Shown here: positions 28,832 to 38,708 of the stretch, piece after piece | How positions within the stretch are numbered: position 1 is the stretch's first letter | Layout: each line of letters starts with the position of its first letter | Assembly (NCBI GenBank): GCA_002709835.1 | Contig: PAQX01000022.1 | Coordinates: forward strand, 1-64,000 | Source of the DNA: Deltaproteobacteria bacterium | GTDB taxonomy: Bacteria; Myxococcota_A; UBA9160; UBA4427 | DNA length: 64,000 nt | Direction: 5' to 3' | Program-made: the position numbers and the translations under genes | Notes under the pieces: generated by a model | The model's database searches: none | What the model saw: the letters and a program-made list of their open reading frames with translations, nothing else | Told to the model about the DNA's origin: nothing

Positions 28832-29707
28832 TCACGAGGCGGGGCAGCCGTCCTCGTCAGCCGTGGTGCCGTCGAAGTCACCCGTCACCGGGCGATCCGT
28901 ACCGGTCGCGCCAAAGCGGAGCAGCGAGTCGGCCGTTCCACCGGAGGTCACGTTCGTGAAGTAGAACGTGCCACCGATCGAGCCGCCCTCGTCGCGGTAG
29001 ACCGCCTGGGTGGTCGTGTCGTCCGCGTCCCAGTCGCCGGAGAGACTAGTGTCGCCGCTGGCGCCGAAGGTGCGCGCCGAGATCGACGCGCCGCCCGAGT
29101 TGCTGGCGAGGGAGAAGAACTGCGACGTCGAGGGGCGATACACGCCAACCTCGTCGGAGCCGTCCACCGAGCCGTCCCAGTTGCCGACGACCGGCAGGTC
29201 GCCCGTGGTGCCCGCGCGGAGCGCGATGATGTCGAAGTCGTCTTCCAGGAGGAAGAACTGGTTCGTGGAGGGGCGGAAGACACCGACCTCGTCGCCCGCG
29301 TCGGACGGATCGAAGTTGCCCACGATCGGGATGTCGCCGACCGCGCCGAAGTTGATCCGGGTCGCGCTCTGAGCACCCGTGTCGTTGTTCGCGCGGACGA
29401 AGAAGGAACCGAAGCCATCCGACGTACGGAAGACCGTGGCCTGGTCGATGGTGTCGTTGCTCAGGTCCATGGTGAGGACCGTGTCGCCGTCATCACCGAA
29501 ACCGAACCGGGTGATGTTCGCGCCCGTGCACGTCCGATCGGTCGAGGCGCGGAGGAGCCAGAGAGCAGGGTTGCCCTGGCCCGAGCCCCCGATTCCGCGA
29601 ACGACACCAACGGTGTCTCGCTTGGGAAGATCCGGAGCGCCCGCCTGGACGAGCGCCGGCGTCAGGACGACCAACACAGCGAAGGTAAACAAAATTCGAA
29701 GAGACAA
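28832..29707 (-). CDS. Secreted repeat protein (FG...GDxPVxGxWD...DEVGVYRPS repeats)
   Basis: TTG start; signal peptide-like MSLRILFTFAVLVVLTPALVQA; about 4.5 degenerate repeats of about 45-50 aa. Confidence 0.85.
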   Translation of the reverse strand: MSLRILFTFAVLVVLTPALVQAGAPDLPKRDTVGVVRGIGGSGQGNPALWLLRASTDRTCTGANITRFGFGDDGDTVLTMDLSNDTIDQATVFRTSDGFGSFFVRANNDTGAQSATRINFGAVGDIPIVGNFDPSDAGDEVGVFRPSTNQFFLLEDDFDIIALRAGTTGDLPVVGNWDGSVDGSDEVGVYRPSTSQFFSLASNSGGASISARTFGASGDTSLSGDWDADDTTTQAVYRDEGGSIGGTFYFTNVTSGGTADSLLRFGATGTDRPVTGDFDGTTADEDGCPAS

Positions 29708-30123
29708 ACTAACCCCCAGTATTTATCAGAACGATCGGGACGCTCTCGTTGGCGTTCCGGCTAGTTGGGCTTGTGACTTGCTACCGCGGAGGCCACCTCG
29801 AAGCGGCGCGTCGGAAAGAAAGTCCATTTTCGGTTTCCAACCGAGCGATCGGGCGAAGGCTTGGAGAGATCGTGCAGTCCGAAGGGCGGAGCGCCCCTTT
29901 CGGGACAAGCCCAACACCCTCCAAACTTTAGCAGAGAATCGCGCGGCGAAAGCTAGTGCGTGGGCCGATCGGTGGCATGAATCGCAGGTCGGAATGCGCG
30001 CGAAGCCTGGTCGTGATTGAGCCTCCGTCAGGCTCGCCCACTGGGGTTCGATAGAACCTTCGACCTGGCGAGTGCCGCGGCCGATAGACGGAGCCATCGA
30101 GACGATCGACGAACGGTTCTCGT

Positions 30124-32112
30124 CTACCCGCGCCGAACGAGGCCGAGCCGGGAAAGCAGCGCCGAGCCGATGGGATTTCGCCGCACTCGATGCGCCCAGC
30201 CCCAGATCAGCTGGGTGAAATCGGATCGCAGCAACCGACCGAAGATCGGGCGGGCCGCGATCCATTCACCGACCCGGTCCGCCCGTTCGAGATGCGCGAC
30301 GCGGCCGGAGAGCGCGCGGACCCGACTCTCCTGTTGCTGAGCGAGCTCAAGGAGCCCCCCGATCGGGGGCGTTGGGGCCGGCGCACCGTCCGGCGTCGTG
30401 CCATCGGGCGCCGCGCGAAAACCCGCCGGCGAATAGTGGAACCAACCGTGCTCATCGAGGTGAGTCCGCGGACGAAAGTCGGTGTCGAGCCGGCTGAGGT
30501 TCGGGTTGTAGTACGGGTCGCGTTCGATCACGTCCGACCAGCGATCGAACATCACACCGACCTCCCGGTCGTTCTTGCTGTCCCCGCGCGACGCGCTGCC
30601 GACGTGGATCAGCTCCGCGAGCGGATTCATGACGACCCGCCACCCCGACGCCCTCGCCTTCAGGCAGAAATCGGTGTCGTTCCAGGCCACGCCGAGCTCG
30701 GCCTCGTCGAACCCACCGAGCGTTCGATAGGTCTCGCGACCGACGATGAAACACGCCGCCGTCACCGCGCTCACGTTGCGCGGCACGTGCGCGAAGTAGC
30801 CCGGCTCGAGGGGCGCGAAGCGATCGAGACAACCGTCGAAAGCGTGCGCCGTCAGGCCGTGAACGCCCATCGTCACGCCGGCGTGCTGGATCCGACCGTC
30901 CGGGTACAGCAGCTTTGCACCGACGATCCCGACCCCGTCGAGGGCGAGGGTCCCGACGAGCTCGTCCAGCCATTCCGGGGTGACCACCACCGTGTCGTTG
31001 TTCAGGAGTACGATGCAGTCGGCGTCCACGGCTTCCACGCCGGCGTTCACGATCCGCGAGAAGTTGAAATCGCCCGGGACGCGGAGGACCCGGTGCTCGA
31101 TCGCTTCGAAGTAGGCGAGCGTCTCCGGTTCGGCGCTGTCGTTGTCGAGGACGAGGACCTCGTAGTTCGGGTAGGTCGTCCGGTCTTCGATCGAGGTGAT
31201 GCAGTCGCGCACCAGATCCAGTCGATCGCGGGTCGGGATCAGGATCGCGACCCGCGGCGCGTTCGCGTCCGATGCGAAGCGCGTCCGGTAGACGCCGAGC
31301 CGCGCTCGCTGCGCCCAGACGGGCCATTCGGCGTCGCCCGCGATCCCGCGACGTTCGAGCGCTTCCTGCACCGCCTTGCGCCCCGACTCGAACGCCTGCG
31401 GCTTGGTGTCCGAGCTTCGGGCCATCGAGTTGACCGCGGCGCGCCACGAGTAGAGCACCTCCGGAACATGCCGGATCGCCTCCGTACGCTCCGCCACACG
31501 GAGCATGAAATCGTAGTCCGCCGCGCCGTCGAAGCCGTCCCGGAAGCCGCCGAGTTCGCGCGCCAGCGCGATTCGGCAGACCTTGATGTGCCCGACGTAC
31601 ATGTACGAGAGCAGGAGTTCCGGAGACCATTGCGGCTTGAACACGCTCTGGAGGCGCGCGCCCTCTTCGTCGATCACGGCGTGATCCGAGTAGATGAAGT
31701 CGGTCTCGGGCGCTTCGCGGAGCTCCTCGGCCAGCCGGACGATCGCATGCGGGGCGAGCTCGTCGTCGTGATCGAGAAAGACGACGAAGTCACCGGTCGC
31801 CAGCTCGAGCGCCGCGTTCGTCGCGCGAGCGATCCCGCTGGCCGATTCGTTCCGCACGAACCGGACCCAGGGTTCCTTCGCGAGCAGCTCGAGCCGGTGA
31901 ACGACTTCGTTCCGCGTCGACCCGTCGTCGACCACGCAGAGTTCGACGCCGGGCCAGACCTGACGCGCAACGGACGCGATCGCGCGTTCTAGGTCGTCCA
32001 TCGCCGGATCGTGGACCGGCATGAGGATCGAGAAGACCGGCGGCGACGCAGCCCAGCCGGATCGTCGGATCCGCTCTTCCGCGCGCGCTCCCACGTCGAT
32101 GCGATCGGTCAC
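30124..32112 (-). CDS. Glycosyltransferase family 2, tandem GT2 domains
   Basis: VFSILMPVHDPAMDDLERAIASV...FVVFLDHDDEL and a second RVAILIPTRDRLDLVRDCITSIEDRT...CIVLLNNDTVVV. Confidence 0.93.
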   Translation of the reverse strand: MTDRIDVGARAEERIRRSGWAASPPVFSILMPVHDPAMDDLERAIASVARQVWPGVELCVVDDGSTRNEVVHRLELLAKEPWVRFVRNESASGIARATNAALELATGDFVVFLDHDDELAPHAIVRLAEELREAPETDFIYSDHAVIDEEGARLQSVFKPQWSPELLLSYMYVGHIKVCRIALARELGGFRDGFDGAADYDFMLRVAERTEAIRHVPEVLYSWRAAVNSMARSSDTKPQAFESGRKAVQEALERRGIAGDAEWPVWAQRARLGVYRTRFASDANAPRVAILIPTRDRLDLVRDCITSIEDRTTYPNYEVLVLDNDSAEPETLAYFEAIEHRVLRVPGDFNFSRIVNAGVEAVDADCIVLLNNDTVVVTPEWLDELVGTLALDGVGIVGAKLLYPDGRIQHAGVTMGVHGLTAHAFDGCLDRFAPLEPGYFAHVPRNVSAVTAACFIVGRETYRTLGGFDEAELGVAWNDTDFCLKARASGWRVVMNPLAELIHVGSASRGDSKNDREVGVMFDRWSDVIERDPYYNPNLSRLDTDFRPRTHLDEHGWFHYSPAGFRAAPDGTTPDGAPAPTPPIGGLLELAQQQESRVRALSGRVAHLERADRVGEWIAARPIFGRLLRSDFTQLIWGWAHRVRRNPIGSALLSRLGLVRRG

Positions 32113-34478
32113 GACTGCCTCCCCAAGACTCGATCCTTCAGATCGGAGACCCGCCGCGCCAGCCGGACCAGTCGACGTCGCTGGATCGACTCGAGCTCGG
32201 CGACGCGGCTCGCACCTGCCTCTAGATCGCGCCGCGCCCGCCCGATCTGCGTATCCCGGTCCTCGATCTCCACGCGCGCCGCCGCGAGCTCGTCCCGCAT
32301 TTCCTCGATCGCCGATCGGGCTTCCGCGCGATCCTCTTCCATGCCTTCGATCGCGCGCTCCGCGTCCGCGAGCTGATCCACATGCCAGTCGATCGTCGCG
32401 CGCGCGGCGACCAGCTCGCTCCGCATGGTCTCGGCGGCGCCCGAAGCCGCGTCGAGCTCGCCGTCCTTGCCGGCGATCGCCGCTCGGGCGCGCCGCAACT
32501 CGCCGTCCTTGTCGACGATCGCCGCTCGGGCGCGCCGCAGCTCGCCGTCCTTGTCGACGATCGCCGCTCGGGCGCGCCGCAGCTCCCCTTCCTTTTCGCT
32601 GACCGCCTCCCGCGCGGTCTCGACCTGCTCGGACAGCGACCGCTCGCCCTCCTCGTGCAGCGCGAGCTGCTCGACGAGCGTCTCGAAGTTCCGGGTCAGC
32701 TCGCTGAACGCGAAGACCGTCGCCTGAAGCTCGGTCTCCGTCTTGGCTTGCGCGACCGAAAGCTCGTCGATCGCCGCCCGCGCGCCATCCCGCTCGCGGC
32801 GGACGCGTCCGGCGTCCGAGGTTGCCGTTGCAAGCTCTTGCCGCACCGTCGCGAGCGCCGATTCGGCGGCGTCGATCTGGTTCGCAGCCTCCGTCAGGCG
32901 CTGCTCCCGATCCGCCGCATCCTCGCGTGCGCGCTCGACGTCCCGTTCGTATCCCTCGATCACCGCCCGGGCCCGCTGGATCTCCTCGTCGCGTTCGGCC
33001 ACGACCCCTTCGACCGCCGACGCCGCCGCGACGGCTCTTTCGCCCTCTTCCAGCGCCTGCGTCGTGCGTTCTTCCGCCTCCGCGAACGCGGCTCGTGCCG
33101 CGTCGCGATCTCGCTGCAGCGCGTCGATGGCTTCGCCCGAACGCGCACGCTCTTCTTCGAGTTCGCGCAACGCGGCGCCGGCCTGCGCGAGCTCGGCCTC
33201 GAGGGCCGCGATCGCGCGCGCCGCCTCGTCACGCTCCCGCTCGACGGTCTGGAAGGAAGTCTGCACCGCCGAGATCTCTCGCGCCCACGAAGACGCCTGC
33301 TCGGCGGCGCGCTCGCGCTCTCGCTCGAGGGCCTCGATCGCCATCCGCGCCGCGTCCCGCTCGGTCTCGAGAGACGCGATCGCCGATCGAGCCGTCGCCC
33401 CGTCCTGTTCGAGCTCGGCGACGCGCTGTTCGAACGTGGACCGCTCGCACTCGAGCGTGTCGATCGAAGAAGAGGCGGACACCCCCGTCTCTTCGAGGGA
33501 TCGGATCGACTCCGCCGCCTGGTCCCGCTCCGCCTCGAGGCTCGCGATCGCCGCCGCGGCCGCGTCGCGCTCGCCTTCGAGCTGGGCAATCGACGTGTGC
33601 GCCGCCGACAGCTCGTCGATCAGCCGCCCGCGCGCCGCATCACTCTGCTGGGTGACGTGCGTGTACTGACCGAGCAGCCACTGCGCGGCGTCGTGCAGGA
33701 TCGAGTCGTCGGGGATCCGCTCCGCCAGTCGCTTTCGCCCCGCGGTCGAGTTGGCGCAGAGCGCCAGCAGATAGACCGGCATCGGGAGCTGATCCTCGTT
33801 CGCCTCGCCGCTCCACTCGGCGGCACGAAACTCGGGATTCGGGAAGCCCCCGTCCCAGCGGAGGGCCTGCACCGAGCGCTCGCCGAGATCCGGACGGTTG
33901 CGGACGCGGGTACGCTTCCCGATCCAGGATCCGGCCCAGAGCCCCTGTCCGAGGATCCGGCAGCTCGAGAAGCGGCGCCGGAGCAACTCGCTGAACTCGT
34001 CGCGGTTCATCTCCGCGACGTGGTGCTCGTTGTCGTGACCGGCGCGCTCGGTGTAGATCGCGCGGTCCGGGGTCGAGACGATGAAGACGGCCGGGTCGCG
34101 AAGAACGCGGCGGACCTCGTCGACCAGTCGCCCAGGATCCGGCACGTGCTCGATCGCCTCGAAGCAGACCACCGCATCGAAGCTCGCGTCGCGGAACGGA
34201 AGCGCCTGGGCGTCGCCGCAGATCCCGCGCGGGCAGGCGTCCAGACCGACCGAGGAGAGATCGAGAGAGGTGACCGAAGCGGCCGACGTGGCCAGCAGCT
34301 TCGTGCCGTACCCGCTCCCGGAGGCGAGGTCGAGCACGTGGAGGCCGGCGACCGCGCGCTGGGCCAACACGTATCGGTGGAAATGCTCGTAGGCGAGATC
34401 CGGCCCGTCCCGCGAGGCGTCGAAGCGCTCCGCCTCCGGTTCGGACTCGACATTCGCTCTGCTCTTGCGCTCGCTCAC
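32109..34478 (-). CDS. Class I SAM methyltransferase fused to a long coiled coil
   Basis: VLDLASGSGYGTKLLA, FDAVVCFEAIEHVPDPGRLVDEVRRVLRDP, then about 500 aa of Glu/Arg/Ala-rich heptads; 4-bp overlap with the GT2 gene. Confidence 0.88.
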   Translation of the reverse strand: MSERKSRANVESEPEAERFDASRDGPDLAYEHFHRYVLAQRAVAGLHVLDLASGSGYGTKLLATSAASVTSLDLSSVGLDACPRGICGDAQALPFRDASFDAVVCFEAIEHVPDPGRLVDEVRRVLRDPAVFIVSTPDRAIYTERAGHDNEHHVAEMNRDEFSELLRRRFSSCRILGQGLWAGSWIGKRTRVRNRPDLGERSVQALRWDGGFPNPEFRAAEWSGEANEDQLPMPVYLLALCANSTAGRKRLAERIPDDSILHDAAQWLLGQYTHVTQQSDAARGRLIDELSAAHTSIAQLEGERDAAAAAIASLEAERDQAAESIRSLEETGVSASSSIDTLECERSTFEQRVAELEQDGATARSAIASLETERDAARMAIEALERERERAAEQASSWAREISAVQTSFQTVERERDEAARAIAALEAELAQAGAALRELEEERARSGEAIDALQRDRDAARAAFAEAEERTTQALEEGERAVAAASAVEGVVAERDEEIQRARAVIEGYERDVERAREDAADREQRLTEAANQIDAAESALATVRQELATATSDAGRVRRERDGARAAIDELSVAQAKTETELQATVFAFSELTRNFETLVEQLALHEEGERSLSEQVETAREAVSEKEGELRRARAAIVDKDGELRRARAAIVDKDGELRRARAAIAGKDGELDAASGAAETMRSELVAARATIDWHVDQLADAERAIEGMEEDRAEARSAIEEMRDELAAARVEIEDRDTQIGRARRDLEAGASRVAELESIQRRRLVRLARRVSDLKDRVLGRQS
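32457..32582. repeat. 42-bp tandem repeat, 3 copies, inside the coiled-coil coding region
   Basis: Copies at 32457-32498, 32499-32540 and 32541-32582. The last two are identical (ctcgccgtccttgtcgacgatcgccgctcgggcgcgccgcag); encodes 14-aa GELRRARAAIVDKD. Confidence 0.95.
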
Positions 34479-34701
34479 GTGATCGGCCCCATGCGAAACG
34501 CCGGTTCCCTAAGGAGTTCGACCCGTCGTTTCCCGCTCGTCTTCGTACTCATCGGTCTCGGCGTTCGTGAGTAGCCCGCCACCAGTGCTTCGCTTGCGCG
34601 CACCCGGGCGCGCCCGGAATCCGCCGGGCGGGACGAGGAGGGAGTCGCCAGAATACCGGACGCTCCCGGAGGCCGCACGAAAGCCCCGGGACCGCCGCCG
34701 C

Positions 34702-37677
34702 TCAGTCGTCACGGTGCGAAGCGATCAGCTCCGTGAGCAGCGCCTCGTGCTTCGCGACCGAGACCCGCTGCGAGAACTCGGCCTGGATCCGCGCCCGACC
34801 GGCCTCCCCCATCCGCCGCGCGACGCTCGGATCGGACAACAAGGCAGCGAGCGTCTCGCCGAGCGCCGGGACCTCCCCTGCCCGCACGAGTCTCCCTTCC
34901 CGACCGTCCCGCACGAGCTCGGGAATCCCGAAGACGTCCGTCGCCAGAATCGCGACGCTCGAGGCCATGCCTTCCTGAATGACCCGAGGCAGCGACTCCT
35001 GGAAGGAGGGACAAGCGACGACGTCCGCGGCGGCGAACCAGTCCCGGGGATCCTCGACGTGGGGCAGTAGCGAGACGCGCCCCGTCAGCCCCGCCGTTTC
35101 GATCTCCTCGCGGATGCGATCGAGATAGCTGCCTTCGACGACGCCGAGGAGGACGAGGTGCGTCTCCGCAAGCGCCACAGGGAGCGTCGCGAGGGAGCGG
35201 ACGAGCTCGCGCTGCCCCTTCCGCAGACAAGTCGTGCCGGCGCACAGTACGAGCGGCTGATCCGAAGCCAGGCCGAGCCGGCGGCGAATCCGAGCTCGGA
35301 CGGCCTCGCGATCCTTCACCGCGAAGCGATCCACGAAGAGACCGTTCGCGATCACGTGGGAGCGACCCTCGGGAAGCGAATCGACGAAGAGTCGACGGGT
35401 CGCCTCGGCGACGAAGACGGTCGCGTCGGCGAAGCCAAGCGCCTCCATCGCCTTGTCGGCGACGGCGGTCGGCCAGCGCGAATGGAAATAACATCCGGGC
35501 TCTTCGCTCTCATGGACGAACCAGAGCGCCGGAACACCGAGCTCCCGCGCGACGTGAACCGCCCAGAAGGTCTCTAGCGTGTTCGCGACGATCGCGTCGG
35601 GGCGCTGCAACGCGATCAAGGCCGCGAGGCGCCGGATCCGCGCATCGAAGTCGTCCGCTCCGCCGACGAACGGCTCGATCGGCACGATCTCCATCGGGAT
35701 CTCCGCTTCCTTCCAGGACGCGGCGAGCCCTCCGTCCGAAGGCGCGAGACCGATCGGGTCGAGGCGGCTTCGGTCGACGGAACGCGCGAGATCGAAGAGC
35801 GCGATCGGCGCGCCTTCGAACGCCAGACCATGCGACACGAAGAGGACCCGCGGCGGATCGCTCGGCGCGCGCGGCGTCGGGCGCACCGTCGGCGCGGGGA
35901 GGTCCAGGTCCGGCCGGGGCGGCGGGAGCTCGAGACGACGCGTCTCGAGCGTATGCGTCGTGCCGTCCGGCGTTCGCGCCCGCAGTTCGACGTCGACTTC
36001 CCCGGCGACGGAGGGAACCGGAACGAGGGCCCCGAAGCCGGATCGGCCCGAGTGCGCGACCGCCGGGTGGACTTCGGCCACGTCCTCGCGGAACAGACAG
36101 GCGTGCCCGGTCGCGACCACTTCGTCCGCGACCACGAACTCGATGGACAAGTCGTCCACGTGCGGGCTGAAACACCAGCCGCGGAAGAAGATCGAACGGT
36201 CGTCCGTCACCCCGGAGGGATCGATGCCCCCTGGCGTAGGCTGTTCGATCGCGAACGCGAAGCTCGGTTCGACGTCTTCCGCCTGGGATCCGCCGAGGAC
36301 GTCCACCGGAACCGGCTCATCGACGCGGTCTTCCTCGAGCGGGGCGCCGTGCGCCTCCCCCTCACGACGGACCGCCCCGGTCGCGACGTCGACGTCTTCC
36401 AGGGACCACCAGCCAAAGAGCCCCCGTTCGTTCAGGCACTCGAGGATCAGCGCGTTCTCGACCCAATCCGCCATCCGATGGGTCTCGACCGTGCCTTCCG
36501 CGACGGCCGGAGACAAGGCGATCGGTCCGGACGTGAGCGGCGGCCAGGTGAGGCGGAAGACGACGTCGAGCTCCTCCCGCGGCTCGAGCGGTGGCAGGGC
36601 GCGTCCTTCGACTTCCGAGTTCGTCGCGGTGATCACGTCGCCCAACCGGTTTCGCAGCGTCACCCCGACGAGCAGACGAGCGATCCGCCGCTCTGCGCGC
36701 ACGCTGAGCACGAGGTCGACGGACTCGCCGGGGCGAACCGTCGAGACCGGGGCGCCGGTCGGGTCCCGCGCATCGAAGCCCAGGAGGCGCGCGGCGCCGT
36801 CGCCGAAGCGGTCGACCGCCCCGAGCGCTTCCGCTGGCCGGATCGCGACTTCTCCGGCCGCCCGGAGATCCGGCGCGCCGAGCGTGGCGTCATCGAGTTC
36901 GCAGGCATCGGCGTAGCGCGCGGCGAGGAACGACTTCACGACTTCGTCCGGCGCCCCGTCCTCGACGACGCGACCGGATTCGAGCCACAGGCAGCGGGTA
37001 CACAGGGAAATGATCGCCGAAGGATCGTGGGAGACGAGCACGACCGTCACCCCCGCGTCCCGCATCTCTCGCAGTCGACGGAGACATCGCTGCTGGAAGA
37101 ACGCGTCGCCGACGGCGAGCGCCTCGTCGATCAGGAGGAGGTTCGGGTCGCCATGCACGGAAGCGCTGAAGCCGAGCCGCATCAGCATGCCGGAGGAGTA
37201 GGAGCGTGCCGGGCGATCGAATGCCTCGCCCAGCCCCGAGAAGGCGCGAATCTCCTCGACGCGCGCTGCGGTCTCGCTCCGGGTGAGCCCGGCGAGCAGA
37301 CCGAGCAGCCGTGCATTCTCGGCGCCGGTGTACTCGGGCGAGATTCCGGAGCCGAGATCCAACAGCGAAGCCAGACGCCCCTCGACTTCGACGCGGCCGC
37401 TCGACGGCGCGAGCGTTCCGGCAATCAGACGCAAGAGCGTCGACTTGCCCGATCCGTTCCGTCCGACGATCCCGACCGCTTCCCCGCGGCGTACTTCCAC
37501 GTCGATTCCGTCGAGGGCGGGCCTGGGCTTCGGACCCGCGCGAAGCAGATTGCGAAGCTCCGAGGTCCAGGACGCGCTCCGATCCCGGTAGGCCTTCGAA
37601 ACGCCCTCAAGCCGCACGAGCACGTCGGCGGCGGCGGGGGCGACCTCCCCGCCTTCGGACGGCGCGTCGACGCTCAT
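34702..37677 (-). CDS. Polysaccharide ABC-transporter ATPase (Wzt-like) fused to a group 1/4 glycosyltransferase
   Basis: GRNGSGKSTLLRLIAG (Walker A), SYSSGMLMRLGFS, LLIDEALAVGD (Walker B); Wzt-like C-terminal segment; then PPRVLFVSHGLAFEGAPIALFDLARS...CPSFQESLPRVIQEGMASSVAILATDVFGIPELV. Start at MSVDAPSEGG. Confidence 0.88.
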   Translation of the reverse strand: MSVDAPSEGGEVAPAAADVLVRLEGVSKAYRDRSASWTSELRNLLRAGPKPRPALDGIDVEVRRGEAVGIVGRNGSGKSTLLRLIAGTLAPSSGRVEVEGRLASLLDLGSGISPEYTGAENARLLGLLAGLTRSETAARVEEIRAFSGLGEAFDRPARSYSSGMLMRLGFSASVHGDPNLLLIDEALAVGDAFFQQRCLRRLREMRDAGVTVVLVSHDPSAIISLCTRCLWLESGRVVEDGAPDEVVKSFLAARYADACELDDATLGAPDLRAAGEVAIRPAEALGAVDRFGDGAARLLGFDARDPTGAPVSTVRPGESVDLVLSVRAERRIARLLVGVTLRNRLGDVITATNSEVEGRALPPLEPREELDVVFRLTWPPLTSGPIALSPAVAEGTVETHRMADWVENALILECLNERGLFGWWSLEDVDVATGAVRREGEAHGAPLEEDRVDEPVPVDVLGGSQAEDVEPSFAFAIEQPTPGGIDPSGVTDDRSIFFRGWCFSPHVDDLSIEFVVADEVVATGHACLFREDVAEVHPAVAHSGRSGFGALVPVPSVAGEVDVELRARTPDGTTHTLETRRLELPPPRPDLDLPAPTVRPTPRAPSDPPRVLFVSHGLAFEGAPIALFDLARSVDRSRLDPIGLAPSDGGLAASWKEAEIPMEIVPIEPFVGGADDFDARIRRLAALIALQRPDAIVANTLETFWAVHVARELGVPALWFVHESEEPGCYFHSRWPTAVADKAMEALGFADATVFVAEATRRLFVDSLPEGRSHVIANGLFVDRFAVKDREAVRARIRRRLGLASDQPLVLCAGTTCLRKGQRELVRSLATLPVALAETHLVLLGVVEGSYLDRIREEIETAGLTGRVSLLPHVEDPRDWFAAADVVACPSFQESLPRVIQEGMASSVAILATDVFGIPELVRDGREGRLVRAGEVPALGETLAALLSDPSVARRMGEAGRARIQAEFSQRVSVAKHEALLTELIASHRDD

Positions 37678-38465
37678 ACGAGATCCGGCAGGGCGCGATG
37701 GACCGCGCGATAGGCGAAGACACCCAGCCCGAGACAGAGTGCCGTCGAGATCGCGACCGGCGCCATGATCTCGAGCGAGGGAAGCTCGCCGTCGAGCAGA
37801 ACCGACCGCATCGCCACCAAGAGGGAAGCGATCGGATTCAGCTCCAGCAGTCGCGCGTCGACCGCCCGCAGCCTCTCGGCGGGGTAGAGGATGGGAGACA
37901 AAAAGAAGAGGAGCGTCACGGCGGGCGGCATGAACTCCGCCAGGTCCTTCACCCACAGGCCGATCGTCGCCAGCAGGAGGGCGAGCCCCAGGGTCATCAA
38001 GGCCGTCGCCGCGAGCAGACCGACGGCGGCGATCGCGCTCCACGCGAGCCCGCCGCCGAGCACCACGTGCGCCGCGGCGTAGACCGCGAGCCAGGGAAGC
38101 GAGCGGTACAGACTCGCGAGACAAGGGGCCAGGACGATGATCGATCGCGGGAATCGCGGTCGACGCACGTAGTGATCGGCGCTCCGGAAGAGCGCCGGCG
38201 CGCGCACGATCACGTCGGCGAAGAGGTTCCAGACGATCAGGCCACAGAAGAGGAAGAGCACGTAGTCCGTATCGCGGCCCTCGCGGCCGATGCCGACCGG
38301 GATGAGTCGCGAGAACACCAGCGAGTACGTCGCGAGCATGGCCACCGGGATCAGCACCGCGCCGAGCACGCCCGAGACGTTCCCCCGGTACGAGCCGGGA
38401 AACTCCCGCGCGGCGAGCGCGAGGGCGAGCGCCACGTAGCGTCGGAACTCGGCAGCGCCTGTCAT
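37674..38465 (-). CDS. Polysaccharide ABC transporter permease (Wzm-like, ABC-2)
   Basis: MTGAAEFRRYVALALALAAREFPGSYRGNVSGVLGAVLIPVAML...; 4-bp overlap with the ATPase gene. Confidence 0.9.
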   Translation of the reverse strand: MTGAAEFRRYVALALALAAREFPGSYRGNVSGVLGAVLIPVAMLATYSLVFSRLIPVGIGREGRDTDYVLFLFCGLIVWNLFADVIVRAPALFRSADHYVRRPRFPRSIIVLAPCLASLYRSLPWLAVYAAAHVVLGGGLAWSAIAAVGLLAATALMTLGLALLLATIGLWVKDLAEFMPPAVTLLFFLSPILYPAERLRAVDARLLELNPIASLLVAMRSVLLDGELPSLEIMAPVAISTALCLGLGVFAYRAVHRALPDLV

Positions 38466-38708
38466 CTGTGGAATCCCGTGTGGGGCAGCGCGGCCGAAAG
38501 GAAGGAGGCGCGAGCGTCTCGCGTCTCGCGCGATCGTGGCGGCGACGACGGGCCCTCGATCGGGACCGCCCGGATTCGATCGGCTCTCCGGCGAGCGGGT
38601 TGATCCATGCCGCGGCTCACGATACCAGCGGCCACGACGCGCGCGCAAGACGAAGGCGGGGCGTTGGCGCATCCCGCGGTCGGGCGAGACGGACTACACT
38701 CGCCGGTG

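Noticed and set aside
29726-30265. 179-aa minus-strand ORF
   Set aside because: Overlaps the end of the GT2 gene and an AT-richer intergenic region; Ser/Arg-rich, no domain, no clear RBS.
32457-32582. 42-bp repeats considered as a CRISPR-like array
   Set aside because: Directly contiguous in-frame coding units with no spacers; explained by coiled-coil heptads.
32382-34574. 730-aa plus-strand ORF with repeats
   Set aside because: Antisense to the methyltransferase/coiled-coil gene; the repeats mirror its heptads.
35830-37713. 627-aa plus-strand ORF
   Set aside because: Antisense shadow of the ABC-ATPase/glycosyltransferase fusion.
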